Part shown: piece by piece, positions 1 through 7,892 of the stretch
Numbering within the stretch: position 1 is the first letter of the stretch
How the letters are laid out: every line of letters begins with the position of its first letter
Origin: Actinomycetes bacterium
GTDB taxonomy: Bacteria > Actinomycetota > Actinomycetes > Mycobacteriales > Mycobacteriaceae
DNA length: 8,933 nucleotides
NCBI GenBank assembly: GCA_023417985.1
Contig: JAEZDV010000334.1
Location: 1 to 8,933, forward strand
Direction of reading: 5' to 3'
The notes under the pieces: model-generated
Database searches by the model: none
What the model saw: only the letters and a program-made list of their open reading frames with translations
Told to the model about the DNA's origin: nothing
Made by a program: the position numbers and the translations under genes

Positions 1-35
1 GAGGAGCGGGGCTTCGTCGTAGCGCAGGAACCGGA

Positions 36-1013
36 TCAGAAGAAGGAACCGATCGTCGGCAGAGCCAGCACCGAGTCGATCGCCAGACCGAGGCACACGA
101 CCGCGAGATAGTTGTTGGATTGCAGGAACAGCTTGAGCGGCTTGACCGAGGCGCCGCCTCGCACGCTGTTGTAGAGCTGGTGAGCGACGAACAGGAACCA
201 CGCGCCGGCGAGGACCGCCACCACCGCGTAGACGACGCCGGCGGCGGGGACGATCGCCAGCGTCGCAATGACGGTCGCCCAGGTGTACAGCACGATCTGC
301 TTGGTGACGTGCTGCTCGGTCGCGATCACGGGCAGCATCGGCACGCCGGCCGCCTTGTAGTCCTCCTTGTACCGCATCGCCAGAGCCCAGGTGTGCGGCG
401 GCGTCCAGAAGAACACCACCAGGAACAACACGACCGGTTCCCAGCTCAGCGACCCGGTGACCGCGGCCCAGCCCACCATCACGGGCATGCATCCCGCGGC
501 GCCGCCCCACACGACGTTCTGCCAGGTACGACGTTTGAGCACCATCGTGTAGACGAGCACGTAGAACGCGATGGTCGCGACGACGAGCAGGCCCGACAGC
601 AGGTTCGCCCGCCACCACAGCCACGCGAAGGAGGCAACGCCGAGAAGAACACCGAAGACGAACGCGTTCCGCGTCGGCACGGTCTGACGCGCGAGCGGAC
701 GAAGCGCGGTGCGCTTCATCACCTTGTCGATGTCTGCGTCGACCACGCAGTTCAGGGAATTGGCACTCGCCGCACCCATCCAGCCACCGAACAGGGTGCT
801 CAGGATCAGCACGATGTCGACGTGGCCGCGATCGGCGAAGAGCATCGCCGGAATGGTCGCGACCAGCAACAACTCGATCACGCGCGGCTTGGTGAGTGCG
901 ATGTAGGCGAGGACTGTGCCCGAGAGACGTCCCCACGCGGTGTCGGGACGGGAAGCACTCGGTGCTTCGGGGGCGCCGAAGCCGTGTCCTCCCGGCCGTT
1001 GCCCTGCCCGCAC
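36..1013 (-). CDS. ctaB: Protoheme IX farnesyltransferase (heme O synthase), CtaB
   Basis: This integral membrane prenyltransferase of the UbiA family transfers a farnesyl group from farnesyl diphosphate to heme B to make heme O, the precursor of heme A for the aa3 cytochrome oxidase. With the start chosen here the protein has 325 residues, near the usual 300-320. The first polyprenyl-diphosphate motif is NCVVDADID, with N88, D92, D94 and D96. The second conserved loop is YKEDYKAAGVPMLPV, starting near Y214. Several hydrophobic stretches fit about nine membrane helices. The frame stays open upstream to a GTG at 1121, but the GTG at 1011-1013 is the only candidate with a good ribosome binding site (AAGGAGA, four bases upstream). 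It also removes an Arg/Val-rich leader that does not look like family sequence. The gene diverges from tkt, the arrangement I recall from mycobacteria. Function is very sure; the start is fairly sure. Confidence 0.95.
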   Translation of the reverse strand: MRAGQRPGGHGFGAPEAPSASRPDTAWGRLSGTVLAYIALTKPRVIELLLVATIPAMLFADRGHVDIVLILSTLFGGWMGAASANSLNCVVDADIDKVMKRTALRPLARQTVPTRNAFVFGVLLGVASFAWLWWRANLLSGLLVVATIAFYVLVYTMVLKRRTWQNVVWGGAAGCMPVMVGWAAVTGSLSWEPVVLFLVVFFWTPPHTWALAMRYKEDYKAAGVPMLPVIATEQHVTKQIVLYTWATVIATLAIVPAAGVVYAVVAVLAGAWFLFVAHQLYNSVRGGASVKPLKLFLQSNNYLAVVCLGLAIDSVLALPTIGSFF

Positions 1014-1226
1014 ACTGTCTCCTTGCACCACGCGAATCCGCACTTTCGCTCGCCCGTTCACGGTCGCCCGGTTCCGGACGCTCCTCACTACTACAAGCGA
1101 TGGTAGACGGCAGAGACTCACCGACCGAATCGACCCGCTCCACGGCGCGCACTAGTCTGAAGGAGCGCGCGGGCCATACTCTGCCCGCAGCCGCCCCGTA
1201 CACCCCATGTCAGGAGAATTCTGCTC
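1014..1226. promoter_or_regulatory. Divergent ctaB/tkt intergenic region with candidate promoters
   Basis: About 210 bases separate the two divergent starts and should contain both promoters. On the plus strand, TCGACC (1130-1135) and TAGTCT (1153-1158) are 17 bases apart and resemble an actinobacterial housekeeping promoter with a TAnnnT -10 element. That would give tkt a leader of roughly 60 bases. On the minus strand, TACCAT (complement of 1100-1105) with TTCGGT 18 bases upstream is a weaker candidate for ctaB. The two candidates overlap, so the promoters could interfere with each other or share a regulator. I see no convincing operator palindrome or riboswitch. Such short motifs occur by chance, so only the existence of promoters in this interval is likely; the exact boxes are tentative. 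Confidence 0.4.
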
Positions 1227-3329
1227 GTGTCGATCACAGACGAGATCCGCACCCTCACTCAGCCGGCGCACCCGGCCGACTGGACCGACCTGGACACCAA
1301 GGCGGTCGACACGGCCCGCGTGCTCGCCGCCGACGCGGTGCAGAAGGTCGGCAACGGGCACCCCGGCACTGCGATGAGCCTCGCTCCGCTGGCGTACACC
1401 CTGTACCAGCGCGTGATGCGACACGATCCGACCGACCCGAAGTGGGTCGGCCGCGATCGTTTCGTTCTGTCCTGCGGGCATTCCAGCCTGACGCTCTACA
1501 TCCAGCTGTACCTGTCGGGATACGGCGTCGAACTCGCCGACCTCGAGGCGCTGCGCACGTGGGGTTCGCTGACTCCCGGTCACCCCGAGTACGGGCACAC
1601 CGCCGGTGTCGAGATGACCACCGGCCCGCTCGGCCAGGGGCTCGCCTCCGCCGTGGGCATGGCGATGGCCGCCCGCCGCGAGCGTGGCCTGTTCGACCCC
1701 GAGGCCGCTCCGGGCGAGAGCCCGTTCGACCACTTCGTCTACGTGGTCGCCTCCGACGGTGACATCGAGGAAGGCGTCACCTCCGAGGCGTCGTCGCTCG
1801 CGGGTGTGCAGGAACTCGGCAATCTGATCGTCTTCTACGACGCCAACAAGATCTCGATCGAGCACGACACCACCATCGCTCTCGGCGAGGATGTGCCGAA
1901 GCGGTACGAGGCGTACGGCTGGCACGTGCAGACCGTCGACGGCGGCGAGAACGTCACCGGCATCCTCGAAGCCGTCGAAGCTGCCAAGGCGGTCACCGAT
2001 CGCCCGTCGCTCATCTCGGTGCGCACGATCATCGGCTATCCCGCGCCCACCAAGATGAACACCGGTGACGTCCACGGTGCCGCTCTGGGTGCCGACGAGG
2101 TCGCCGCGGTGAAGAAGGTGCTCGGCTTCGATCCGGAGAAGAACTTCGACGTCGACCCGGCGGTGCTCGACCATGCCCGCGGTGTCGTCGAGCGCAACGC
2201 CAAGGCGCGCGATGCATGGCAGGCGGACTTCGACGCGTGGGCCCGGCGCGAGCCGGAGCGCAAGGAATTGTTCGATCGCCTGTACGCGGGCGAGTTCCCG
2301 GAGGGCTGGGTCGAGGCCCTGCCGCTCTACGACCCCACCGACAACGGTCCGGCCACGCGTAAGGCGTCGGGCAATGCGCTCGCGACCCTCGGCCCGATCC
2401 TGCCCGAGCTGTGGGGCGGCTCCGCCGACCTGGCCGGCAGCAACAACACCACGATCCCCGGTTCCGACTCGTTCGGTCCCACGTCGATCTCCACCGACGA
2501 CTGGACGGCCCAGCCGTACGGGCGCACTCTGCACTTCGGCATCCGCGAGCATGCGATGGGCTCGATCCTCAACGGCATCGCGCTGCACGGACCGACGCGG
2601 CCCTACGGCGGCACGTTCCTCGTGTTCTCCGACTACATGCGGCCTGCCGTGCGCCTGGCCGCGCTGATGCAGACCCCGGCCATCTACGTCTGGACCCACG
2701 ATTCGATCGGTCTCGGCGAGGACGGCCCGACGCACCAGCCGATCGAGCATCTCGCGGCGCTGCGCGCGATCCCCAACCTCGCGGTGATCCGTCCGGCCGA
2801 CGCCAACGAGACGTCCTTCGCGTGGAAGTCGGCGCTGGAGAACAAGACCGGCCCGACCGCGCTGGCGCTCACCCGCCAGAACGTGCCGGTGCTGGAGGGC
2901 ACGCGCGAGAAGGCGGCCGAAGGTGTGGCCCGCGGCGCGTACGTGCTGTTCGAGGCGTCCACCGGAACTCCGGAGGTCGTTCTGCTCGCCACCGGATCCG
3001 AGGTCGAACCGGCCGTCGCCGCCCGCGAGACGCTCGAGGCCGACGGGGTACCCACCCGGGTCGTCTCGGTGCCGGTACTCGACTGGTTCCTCGAGCAGGA
3101 CCAGGCCTACCGCGACGAGGTGCTCCCGCCGTCGGTCCGTGCCCGGGTCTCAATCGAAGCCGGTCTCGCGATGCCGTGGTACCGGCTGATCGGCGACGCC
3201 GGTGAGGCCGTGTCGCTCGAGCACTTCGGCGCGTCCGCCGATTACAAGACCCTGTACCGCGAGTTCGGAATCACCGCAGAGGCCGTCGTCGACGCTGCGC
3301 GCCGCTCGCTGACCCGAGTGAAGGGATGA
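1227..3329 (+). CDS. tkt: Transketolase
   Basis: This thiamine-diphosphate- and Mg-dependent cytosolic enzyme moves two-carbon ketol units between sugar phosphates in the non-oxidative pentose phosphate pathway. It has 700 residues, slightly longer than the common 660-670. GNGHPG (residues 42-47) carries the substrate-contacting His45. The ThDP/Mg motif runs from SDGDIEEG (176-183) to the Asn of YDANKIS (N207). FGIREHAMG holds E441, matching the catalytic glutamate that activates the cofactor. THDSIGLGEDGPTHQP contains H491, D499 and H503, with the same spacing as H461, D469 and H473 in the E. coli enzyme. The start is GTG, with AGGAGAA at 1212-1218 about eight bases upstream. It is the first gene of the operon, and tal begins four bases after its stop. 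All expected catalytic residues are present. Confidence 0.98.
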   Translation: MSITDEIRTLTQPAHPADWTDLDTKAVDTARVLAADAVQKVGNGHPGTAMSLAPLAYTLYQRVMRHDPTDPKWVGRDRFVLSCGHSSLTLYIQLYLSGYGVELADLEALRTWGSLTPGHPEYGHTAGVEMTTGPLGQGLASAVGMAMAARRERGLFDPEAAPGESPFDHFVYVVASDGDIEEGVTSEASSLAGVQELGNLIVFYDANKISIEHDTTIALGEDVPKRYEAYGWHVQTVDGGENVTGILEAVEAAKAVTDRPSLISVRTIIGYPAPTKMNTGDVHGAALGADEVAAVKKVLGFDPEKNFDVDPAVLDHARGVVERNAKARDAWQADFDAWARREPERKELFDRLYAGEFPEGWVEALPLYDPTDNGPATRKASGNALATLGPILPELWGGSADLAGSNNTTIPGSDSFGPTSISTDDWTAQPYGRTLHFGIREHAMGSILNGIALHGPTRPYGGTFLVFSDYMRPAVRLAALMQTPAIYVWTHDSIGLGEDGPTHQPIEHLAALRAIPNLAVIRPADANETSFAWKSALENKTGPTALALTRQNVPVLEGTREKAAEGVARGAYVLFEASTGTPEVVLLATGSEVEPAVAARETLEADGVPTRVVSVPVLDWFLEQDQAYRDEVLPPSVRARVSIEAGLAMPWYRLIGDAGEAVSLEHFGASADYKTLYREFGITAEAVVDAARRSLTRVKG

Positions 3330-3333
3330 TCGG

Positions 3334-4479
3334 ATGACTTCACAGACCACCGCACAGAACGAAGTGCTCGCTGAGCTCTCGGCGCAGGGAGTGTCGGTGT
3401 GGCTCGACGACCTGTCGCGGGAGCGGATCGAATCCGGCAATCTCGCCGATCTGATCGCCACTCGCAGCGTGGTCGGCGTGACCACCAACCCGTCGATCTT
3501 CCAGGCGGCGTTGTCCAAGGGTCACGCGTACGACGCACAGGTCCGTGAGCTGGCGGCGGGCGGTGCCGATGTCGAGGAGACCATCCTCGCCGTCACCACC
3601 GACGACGTCCGCTCCGCGTGCGACGTGCTCGCCCCGGTCTACGAGGCGACCGGCGGGCTGGACGGGCGCGTGTCGATCGAGGTCGATCCGCGTCTGGCTC
3701 ACGCCACCGACGAGACCGTCGCGCAGGCCGAGGAACTGTGGCGTGTCGTCGACCGTCCCAACCTGTTCATCAAGATCCCGGCGACGGTGGCGGGCCTGCC
3801 GGCCATCGCGCGGGTGATCGGCGAGGGCATCAGCGTCAACGTCACGCTGATTTTCTCCGTGGAGCGGTACGAGCGGGTGATCGAGGCTTACCTGGACGGG
3901 CTCACCGCCGCGAAGGCGGCCGGCCACGACCTGTCGAAGATCCATTCGGTGGCGTCGTTCTTCGTCTCCCGCGTGGACACCGAGATCGATGCGCGGCTCG
4001 AGGAGATCGGCACGGACGCTGCACTGGCGTTGCGCGGCAAGGCGGGCGTCGCGAACGCCCGGCTGGCGTATTCCGCCTACCGCAAGGCATTCGAGTCCGG
4101 TGCCCGGTTCGAGCAGCTCGCCGAGGCAGGTGCGCGCCCGCAGCGTGCACTGTGGGCCTCGACCGGCGTGAAGAACCCGGATTACTCCGACACGATGTAC
4201 GTCACAGAACTCGTGGCGCCGAACACCGTGAACACGATGCCGGAGAAGACGCTCGAAGCGGTCGCGGACCACGGCGAGATCACCGGCGACACCGTCACCG
4301 GCAACATCGCCGCGGCTCAGCAGGTCTTCGACGCCCTCGCCTCCGCGGGTATCGACCTCCCGGACGTGTTCCGCAAGCTCGAGGACGAGGGTCTCGAGAA
4401 GTTCGTCGCATCGTGGAACGAACTGCTCGACGCCACCTCGGAGCAGCTCACCGCCCACGCTCCCGGCTCGGAGGGCTGA
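3334..4479 (+). CDS. tal: Transaldolase
   Basis: Transaldolase transfers a dihydroxyacetone unit between sedoheptulose 7-phosphate and glyceraldehyde 3-phosphate, working with transketolase in the non-oxidative pentose phosphate pathway. The protein has 381 residues, the long form usual in actinobacteria rather than the roughly 317-residue E. coli type. Family blocks appear in order: SVWLDDLSRE (21-30), VVGVTTNPSIFQAAL (46-60), GRVSIEVDPRLA (111-122), NLFIKIPATVAGLPAI with the Schiff-base lysine at K147, and ISVNVTLIFS (166-175). The SVASFFVSRVD block follows near residue 210. The ATG start is preceded by AAGGGA (3321-3326), which lies inside the end of tkt. The gap to tkt is only four bases, so translation is probably coupled. 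Two bases then separate its stop from the zwf start. Confidence 0.97.
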   Translation: MTSQTTAQNEVLAELSAQGVSVWLDDLSRERIESGNLADLIATRSVVGVTTNPSIFQAALSKGHAYDAQVRELAAGGADVEETILAVTTDDVRSACDVLAPVYEATGGLDGRVSIEVDPRLAHATDETVAQAEELWRVVDRPNLFIKIPATVAGLPAIARVIGEGISVNVTLIFSVERYERVIEAYLDGLTAAKAAGHDLSKIHSVASFFVSRVDTEIDARLEEIGTDAALALRGKAGVANARLAYSAYRKAFESGARFEQLAEAGARPQRALWASTGVKNPDYSDTMYVTELVAPNTVNTMPEKTLEAVADHGEITGDTVTGNIAAAQQVFDALASAGIDLPDVFRKLEDEGLEKFVASWNELLDATSEQLTAHAPGSEG

Positions 4480-4481
4480 AC

Positions 4482-6023
4482 GTGAGCGAATCCGGGACGG
4501 CGGAGTGGGTGAACCCGCTGCGGGACAGCAGGGATCGCCGGCTCCCTCGCATCGCGGGTCCGTGTGCTCTCGTCATCTTCGGCGTCACGGGCGATCTCGC
4601 TCGCCGGAAACTGATGCCGGCGGTGTACGACCTGGCCAATCGAGGGCTCCTGCCGCCCGGATTCGCTCTCGTCGGTTTCGCCCGCAGAGAGTGGGACGAC
4701 GCCGAGTTCGGTGACGTAGTGCACGACGCTGTGCGCAACAACTCGCGCACCCCGTTCCGTGAAGAAGTCTGGCAGCGGCTCGCCGAAGGCATCCGCTTCG
4801 TCCAGGGCTCGTTCGACGACGACGCCGCGTTCGCCGAACTCGCCGAGACGCTCCACAAACTCGATCAGGAGCGGGGCACCGGCGGTAACCACGCGTTCTA
4901 CCTGTCGGTGCCGCCCGATGCATTCCCCGTCGTGTGCGGGCAACTTGCCCGTTCGGGTCTCGCGGCCGCCACGGACGACACGTGGAGCCGGGTGGTGATC
5001 GAGAAGCCGTTCGGTCACGACCTCCAGAGTGCTCGTGAGCTCAATGCGGTTGTCGGCGAAGTGTTCTCCGAGGACTCGGTGTTCCGCATCGACCACTACC
5101 TCGGCAAGGAGACGGTTCAGAACATCCTGGCGCTGCGGTTCGCCAACCAGTTGTTCGATCCGATCTGGAATGCGCACTACGTCGACCATGTCCAGATCAC
5201 GATGGCCGAGGACATCGGTCTCGGCGGCAGGGCGGGTTACTACGACGGGATCGGGGCGGCGCGCGACGTCATCCAGAACCACCTGTTGCAGTTGCTCGCG
5301 TTCACCGCGATGGAAGAGCCGATCAGCTTTGCGCCCGCGGAATTGCGCGCGGAAAAGATCAAGGTGCTGTCCGCGACCCGCCTCGCCGAGCCACTCGACG
5401 AAACCACCGCCCGCGGTCAGTACACCGGTGGCTGGCAGGGCGGCGAGCGGGTGGTCGGATTGCTCGAGGAGAAGGGTTTCGCGGCGGACTCGACCACCGA
5501 GACCTATGCGGCGATCACTCTCGAAGTCGACACCCGCCGATGGGCGGGCGTGCCGTTCTATCTGCGGACCGGAAAGCGCCTGGGCCGCCGCGTCACCGAG
5601 ATCGCCGTGGTCTTCAAGCGAGCACCGCACCTCCCGTTCGACACGACGATGACGTCCGATCTCGGACAGAACGCGCTCGTCATCCGGGTGCAACCCGACG
5701 AGGGCGTCACGATGCGCTTCGGGTCGAAGGTCCCCGGCTCCGAGATGGAAGTGCGCGACGTGAACATGGACTTCAGTTACGGGCAGGCGTTCACGGTGTC
5801 CTCCCCGGAGGCGTACGAACGGCTGCTGCTCGACGTGCTGCTCGGTGAACCGTCGCTGTTCCCAGTGGACGAAGAGGTCGAGTTGTCCTGGAAGATCCTC
5901 GACCCGGTTCTCGCGCACTGGGCTGCGAAGGGCCGGCCGGAACCGTACGAGGCCGGAAGCTGGGGCCCGGCCTCGTCCGACGAGATGCTGCGCCGATCCG
6001 GCCGGGAATGGAGGCGGCCGTGA
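4482..6023 (+). CDS. zwf: Glucose-6-phosphate 1-dehydrogenase
   Basis: Zwf oxidises glucose 6-phosphate to 6-phosphogluconolactone with reduction of NADP+ and so controls entry to the oxidative pentose phosphate pathway. The protein has 513 residues, normal for the family. The N-terminal Rossmann fingerprint is GVTGDLARRKL (34-44). EKPFGHDL starts at E174. The family signature RIDHYLGKE includes H205, and IQNHLLQ includes H267. Their 62-residue spacing equals that of H178 and catalytic H240 in the Leuconostoc enzyme. The GTG start has GGAGGG (4470-4475) six bases upstream, inside the tal 3' end. The reading frame continues open upstream through tal, but those codons show no family similarity and are a shadow. 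The stop overlaps the opcA start. No catalytic residue is missing. Confidence 0.97.
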   Translation: MSESGTAEWVNPLRDSRDRRLPRIAGPCALVIFGVTGDLARRKLMPAVYDLANRGLLPPGFALVGFARREWDDAEFGDVVHDAVRNNSRTPFREEVWQRLAEGIRFVQGSFDDDAAFAELAETLHKLDQERGTGGNHAFYLSVPPDAFPVVCGQLARSGLAAATDDTWSRVVIEKPFGHDLQSARELNAVVGEVFSEDSVFRIDHYLGKETVQNILALRFANQLFDPIWNAHYVDHVQITMAEDIGLGGRAGYYDGIGAARDVIQNHLLQLLAFTAMEEPISFAPAELRAEKIKVLSATRLAEPLDETTARGQYTGGWQGGERVVGLLEEKGFAADSTTETYAAITLEVDTRRWAGVPFYLRTGKRLGRRVTEIAVVFKRAPHLPFDTTMTSDLGQNALVIRVQPDEGVTMRFGSKVPGSEMEVRDVNMDFSYGQAFTVSSPEAYERLLLDVLLGEPSLFPVDEEVELSWKILDPVLAHWAAKGRPEPYEAGSWGPASSDEMLRRSGREWRRP

Positions 6024-6928
6024 GACTGCAACTGCGCAACACCTCCGCGGTGGATGTCAGCAAGAAACTCGTCGAGTTGCGCCGCACCGGCGGCATCGTC
6101 ACGCAGGGCAGGGTTCTCACGCTCATCGTGTGCGCAGGCGAGGCCCGGGGAATCGAAGCTGCGATCTCGGCGGCGACCGACGCGGCGCGTGAACACCCGT
6201 GCCGCGTCATCGTCATCGGCCGCGGTCGCTCCGAGGGCCCGTCCCGTCTCGACGCGGAGATCCGCGTCGGCGGCGAAGCCGGTGCATCCGAGGTGCTGAT
6301 CCTGGCACTGCACGGTGAACTCGCCGACCATCAGGAATCGGTCGTGGTGCCGTTCCTGCTGCCCGACACGCCCGTCGTCGCGTGGTGGCCCGGACAGGCA
6401 CCGCCGATCCCCGCCCAGGACCCGGTCGGCCGATTGGCGGTCCGCCGGCTCACCGACACGACGAACGCACTCGATCCGCGCACCGACCTGTTCTCGCGGC
6501 TGTCCGGGTACACCCCCGGCGACACCGATCTGGCATGGGCACGGATCACCTACTGGCGGGCGCTCCTGGTCTCGGCACTCGAGCAACCGCCGCACGAGCA
6601 GGTCGTCTCCGCCCACGTCTCGGGTCTGCAGACCGAACCCGCCATCGATCTACTCGCGGGATGGCTCGCGAGTCGTATCGACTGCCCGGTGCAACGCGCG
6701 ACCGGCGCCCTGCGTGTCGAGTTACGCACCACGACGCAGACCATCGTGCTGGGTCGTCCCCAGGAAGGGCGCGTCGCCACGCTCGAACGGACCGACAAGC
6801 CGGCGTCGTTGATCACGCTGGCCCGGAGGGACTCCGCGGAGTGCCTCGCCGAAGAGTTGCGGCGGCTCGACCCCGACGTCATCTACGAGGCCGCACTGTC
6901 GGCCCTGCCGAAGGTGGAATATGTCTGA
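6020..6928 (+). CDS. opcA: Glucose-6-phosphate dehydrogenase assembly/effector protein OpcA
   Basis: OpcA is the non-catalytic partner of Zwf. It is known from cyanobacteria and actinobacteria as a protein needed for full G6PDH activity and redox or allosteric behaviour. With the start chosen here it has 302 residues, typical for the family. Recognisable blocks are the N-terminal KKLVELRRTGG-VTQGRVLTLIV segment, HPCRVIVI (about 59-66), and LLPDTPVVAWWPGQ (113-126) with its paired tryptophans. I see no membrane segment or known catalytic motif. The start is judged to be the GTG at 6020, because GGAGG (6010-6014) sits five bases before it and it overlaps the zwf stop as GTGA. An in-frame ATG at 6008 has only a weak ribosome binding site. 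The overlaps with zwf (4 bases) and pgl (8 bases) suggest coupled, near-equal synthesis. Confidence 0.95.
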   Translation: MRLQLRNTSAVDVSKKLVELRRTGGIVTQGRVLTLIVCAGEARGIEAAISAATDAAREHPCRVIVIGRGRSEGPSRLDAEIRVGGEAGASEVLILALHGELADHQESVVVPFLLPDTPVVAWWPGQAPPIPAQDPVGRLAVRRLTDTTNALDPRTDLFSRLSGYTPGDTDLAWARITYWRALLVSALEQPPHEQVVSAHVSGLQTEPAIDLLAGWLASRIDCPVQRATGALRVELRTTTQTIVLGRPQEGRVATLERTDKPASLITLARRDSAECLAEELRRLDPDVIYEAALSALPKVEYV

Positions 6929-7682
6929 ACCCGTCAGTGCCCCCACCGAAGTCCTGACCTTCGCCGACCCCGACGCGGTCGCGCGCGCGGCGGCGAAAGC
7001 CTTCGTCGACGCCGTTGTCGCAGCTCAGCGCGAACGGTTACAGGCGCATGTGGTTCTCACCGGAGGCGGGACGGGAATCGCGATGCTCGAGCACGTCGGC
7101 CGTGAGCAGGGCGGCATCGACTGGTCCGCGATGAACGTCTACTTCGGTGACGAGCGGTTCCTTCCCGCAGGCGATCCCGACCGCAACGAGGTGCAGGCCC
7201 GGGCCGCGCTGCTCGACCACGTGCCGATCGACCAGGCGCGCATCCACACGATGCCGGCGCTCGGCGAGGACGGGTGCGCCACGCCCGCAGAGTCGGCGGA
7301 GCGTTACACCCGGCTTCTCGCCGCTAAGTCCGCCGACGGATCCGTACCGGACTTCGACGTCCATCTGCTGGGCATGGGCGGCGAGGGACATGTCAACTCG
7401 CTCTTCCCGCACACCGACGCGGTACGCGAGTCGGACCGTTTCGTTGTCGGCGTGGAGGATTCGCCGAAGCCCCCGCCCGCACGGGTGACCCTGACCCTGC
7501 CCGCCGTGCGACGCGCCCGTCAGGTCTGGTTGCTGGTCGCCGGGGAAAACAAGGCCGACGCGGTCGCTGCGGCGATCGCGGGAGCGAGCCCCGCGGACAT
7601 TCCGGCAGCGGGTGCTGTCGGACGTGAACGTACCGTGTGGTTCGTCGATCCGGCTGCGGCCGCCGCGCTCCCGAAGTCCTGA
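6921..7682 (+). CDS. pgl: 6-phosphogluconolactonase (DevB/Pgl type)
   Basis: Pgl hydrolyses the 6-phosphogluconolactone made by Zwf to 6-phosphogluconate, preventing build-up of the reactive lactone. The 253-residue length fits the DevB/NagB-like family. Motifs in order are LTGGGTG (46-52, phosphate loop), VYFGDERF (73-80), GMGGEGHVNSLFPHT (151-165, with the active-site Glu155-His157 region) and SPKPPPARVTL (181-191). It starts at an ATG that overlaps the end of opcA by eight bases. AAGGTGGA (6911-6918) just upstream serves as the ribosome binding site. It is the last gene of the plus-strand operon; no plus-strand gene follows within the 336-base spacer. Family members that act on glucosamine 6-phosphate (NagB) are excluded by context and by the C-terminal SPKPPP motif. 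Confidence 0.96.
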   Translation: MSEPVSAPTEVLTFADPDAVARAAAKAFVDAVVAAQRERLQAHVVLTGGGTGIAMLEHVGREQGGIDWSAMNVYFGDERFLPAGDPDRNEVQARAALLDHVPIDQARIHTMPALGEDGCATPAESAERYTRLLAAKSADGSVPDFDVHLLGMGGEGHVNSLFPHTDAVRESDRFVVGVEDSPKPPPARVTLTLPAVRRARQVWLLVAGENKADAVAAAIAGASPADIPAAGAVGRERTVWFVDPAAAAALPKS

Positions 7683-7710
7683 CCGGCGAACCCCGCAAAC
7701 GGTCGCTGCG

Positions 7711-7875
7711 TCATCGAGGATCGTTGTCGCGGTCGGAATCGTCGACCGGGGTCCGAGGCGCAGCATCGTCGGTGCCCTGCCGGATGCAACGGAACTTTGC
7801 CGACGATCGCGGGCCGCGCGCTGCGGCGATGAGTCGGGGACGTCCGGGAACGCATCGCGCCGTTCGTGGGTCCAT
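7711..7875 (-). CDS. Candidate small protein of 54 residues, unknown function
   Basis: I do not recognise this ORF. It starts at the ATG at 7873-7875 and ends in TGA at 7711-7713. A perfect AGGAGG (complement of 7887-7892) lies upstream with an 11-base spacer, which is on the long side. The predicted protein is Arg/Pro-rich and basic in its first 35 residues (MDPRTARCVP at the N-terminus), has two cysteines (C8 and C30), and ends in an acidic tail (DDSDRDNDPR). No signal peptide or membrane helix is evident. In favour are the strong ribosome binding site and a candidate ECF-sigma promoter in proper position. Against is codon use: by my count 36 of 54 third positions are G or C, against about 93% in the first 30 codons of tkt. 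It could be a real young or small gene, a leader peptide, or chance. Confidence 0.3.
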   Translation of the reverse strand: MDPRTARCVPGRPRLIAAARGPRSSAKFRCIRQGTDDAAPRTPVDDSDRDNDPR

Positions 7876-7892
7876 GAGGGTTGGCACCTCCT

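Noticed and set aside
1..35. The 35 bases beyond the ctaB stop as the end of another gene
   Set aside because: Too short to assign. Frames are open or closed by chance and no motif or terminator is recognisable.
120..1106. Plus-strand open frame over ctaB
   Set aside because: It is antisense to a clear CtaB protein, and its His/Arg/Gln-rich translation is a typical shadow.
1752..1775. Transketolase ThDP motif begins SDGD instead of the textbook GDG
   Set aside because: I recall the same SDGDIEEG form in other actinobacterial transketolases, so it is a lineage feature and not a defect.
1152..2750. Long minus-strand open frame (532 codons) antisense to tkt
   Set aside because: It lies wholly over a transketolase with all catalytic motifs. 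Its translation is low-complexity Arg/Gly/Val/Asp with no family similarity, as expected for antisense frames in high-GC coding DNA.
3618..4481. In-frame extension of zwf upstream through tal, giving an apparent 801-residue protein
   Set aside because: The first 288 codons are an alternative frame of tal, rich in Arg and Gly with no similarity to any family. The GTG at 4482 has a strong GGAGGG site and gives the normal zwf length.
3340..5918. Long minus-strand open frames antisense to tal and zwf
   Set aside because: The same GC-skewed codon shadow effect applies. No recognisable domains and no ribosome binding sites that would support them.
6008..6019. ATG at 6008 as the opcA start
   Set aside because: Its upstream ribosome binding site is weak. 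The GTG at 6020 has GGAGG five bases upstream and the classical overlap with the zwf stop. It is not fully excluded; the difference is four residues.
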